A DNA stretch of 12,798 nucleotides from an uncultured Clostridia bacterium (GTDB lineage Bacteria; Bacillota; Clostridia; Christensenellales; Borkfalkiaceae). The notes under the pieces are model-generated. The model worked only from the letters and a program-made list of their open reading frames with translations. It did not search any database and had not been told where the DNA came from. The stretch covers positions 1-12,798 of the forward strand of contig CANPYD010000014.1 in the NCBI GenBank assembly GCA_947587775.1. The letters run 5' to 3'. Shown piece by piece: positions 12,001 to 12,798 of this stretch (the first letter of the stretch is position 1; each line of letters starts with the position of its first letter). Position numbers and translations under genes: made by a program.

Positions 12001-12798
12001 GTGAACGGCATCGGTCGCGGAAGCGATGATAAACAGAATAAAAATAAAGCATCGATCCTGACGCGGGAGACAGTCGGAATGACGCTCCTGCTGTTCGGCG
12101 CGGTTTTGTTTCTCATAACCGTAACGGGGCCCTATCTCTTCGGGGACATCGGGGTCGCGATCACCGCGTTCTTTGTGGGAGTCGCGGGATTTTTAGTCTA
12201 TCCGCTCTTTCTTTTGCTCATTTACGGCGCGCTCGTGCTCGTTTCGGGCAAAAAATTGATCCCGCGCGGCTGGACATTGCGCATGTCTTTGTTCCTTCTC
12301 ACCGTCTTTTTGATCGTACATACGGCAACGGCGGAGAGGTTCTTCCTTGACCCCGAAAGTTCTTATGCCGTCAGCTACGGGACGTACCTCGGAAGCTGTT
12401 TCAGGGCGGCAGGGGAGACAGCGCTTGACGGCACGGGCGGCGGGGTCTTGCTCGGGCTCGTCGTCTATCCCGTCCGTTTTCTGTTACAGGAGGCGGGCGC
12501 CTATGTGATTTTTTCGGTTTTGTTACTCCTTTCCCTTTGGTTCCTCCTGCTCCTGACGCCGCTCAGGAAATATCTTACGCCTTCCGCACACCGGAGGACT
12601 TCGCGCAGGGAGAGTGAACCCGCGGGGGAGGACTTTGAAGATCTTCCCGAGCCTGTCCGTATTTCCGCGCCGCCGTCCGAGCGTCCGCCCGAACCCGTTC
12701 GCGCAACCTCTTACGGGCAACCTGCTCCGGAAGAGGCGCCGGATCGGGATGATCCCTATGCGCGCAGCCGCGAGATTCTCTTCCGCGACGATCCCGCG
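12001..12798 (+). CDS. FtsK/SpoIIIE family DNA translocase, N-terminal part (runs off the window)
   Basis: An open frame of 266 codons starts at GTG 12001 and continues to the window edge. GGAGG lies 4 nt upstream; the ATG one base earlier in the leader reads ATG-TGA and cannot be the start. After a polar N-terminus come four to five membrane segments (about 24-45, 50-82, 93-110, 147-163, 166-188), with GGGVLLGLVVYPVRFLLQ then EAGAYVIFSVLLLLSLW, the pattern of the last helices of the FtsK/SpoIIIE membrane domain. From about 190 the sequence becomes a Pro/Glu/Arg-rich linker, as in FtsK. The motor and gamma domains would lie beyond the edge. FtsK/SpoIIIE pumps chromosomal DNA through the septum during division or sporulation; which role applies cannot be told from this part. 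Confidence 0.8.
   Translation, partial: MNGIGRGSDDKQNKNKASILTRETVGMTLLLFGAVLFLITVTGPYLFGDIGVAITAFFVGVAGFLVYPLFLLLIYGALVLVSGKKLIPRGWTLRMSLFLLTVFLIVHTATAERFFLDPESSYAVSYGTYLGSCFRAAGETALDGTGGGVLLGLVVYPVRFLLQEAGAYVIFSVLLLLSLWFLLLLTPLRKYLTPSAHRRTSRRESEPAGEDFEDLPEPVRISAPPSERPPEPVRATSYGQPAPEEAPDRDDPYARSREILFRDDPA

Overview
The window reads as chromosomal DNA from an endospore-forming member of the Clostridia (Bacillota), probably an uncultured gut-type lineage. The support is a YunB-type sporulation gene, a TM1266-type iron-only-hydrogenase regulator, an FtsK/SpoIIIE N-terminus, BspA-type leucine-rich repeats, and several near-consensus sigma-A promoters with 17-bp spacers. The exact taxon is inference.

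Layout. Bases 1-187 hold the tail of a BspA-type LRR reading frame. It collides, tail to tail and at about 4 shared bases, with a 3'-truncated iron-containing alcohol dehydrogenase on the minus strand. This is either a rearrangement or an assembly chimera. From 5847 down to 1051 the minus strand carries a compact gene series: substrate-binding lipoprotein, permease and ATPase of a NitT/TauT-like ABC importer, then yunB, a divergent Lgt-family membrane protein and a CPBP membrane protease. yunB and the Lgt-like gene have their own promoters placed so close to the start codon that the mRNAs look leaderless. Bases about 5876-6106 are a hairpin-rich non-coding stretch that looks like a dispersed intergenic repeat. 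The TM1266-like regulator (6138-6380, minus) follows, behind a structured leader of about 110 nt with mutually exclusive stems, a candidate RNA switch.

On the plus strand, divergent from that regulator, is an 800-residue protein combining a zinc ribbon, a TPR-like segment, a TIR domain with a SARM1-like catalytic glutamate context, a long charged coiled coil, about five membrane segments and a C-terminal BspA-type LRR domain. This resembles a one-protein membrane immune receptor. An ABC-F ATPase with one intact and one degenerate composite ATP site follows 30 bp downstream, probably in the same transcript. After a strong terminator come a membrane-anchored protein of unknown function with a PVV repeat and an acidic tract, another terminator, and the start of an ftsK/spoIIIE gene that runs off the window.

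The most notable observations are the TIR-membrane-LRR protein, the substrate-binding protein whose two halves are in circularly permuted order compared with its family, the switch-like leader, and the asymmetric ABC-F. No tRNA, rRNA, CRISPR array, transposase or phage gene was recognised.
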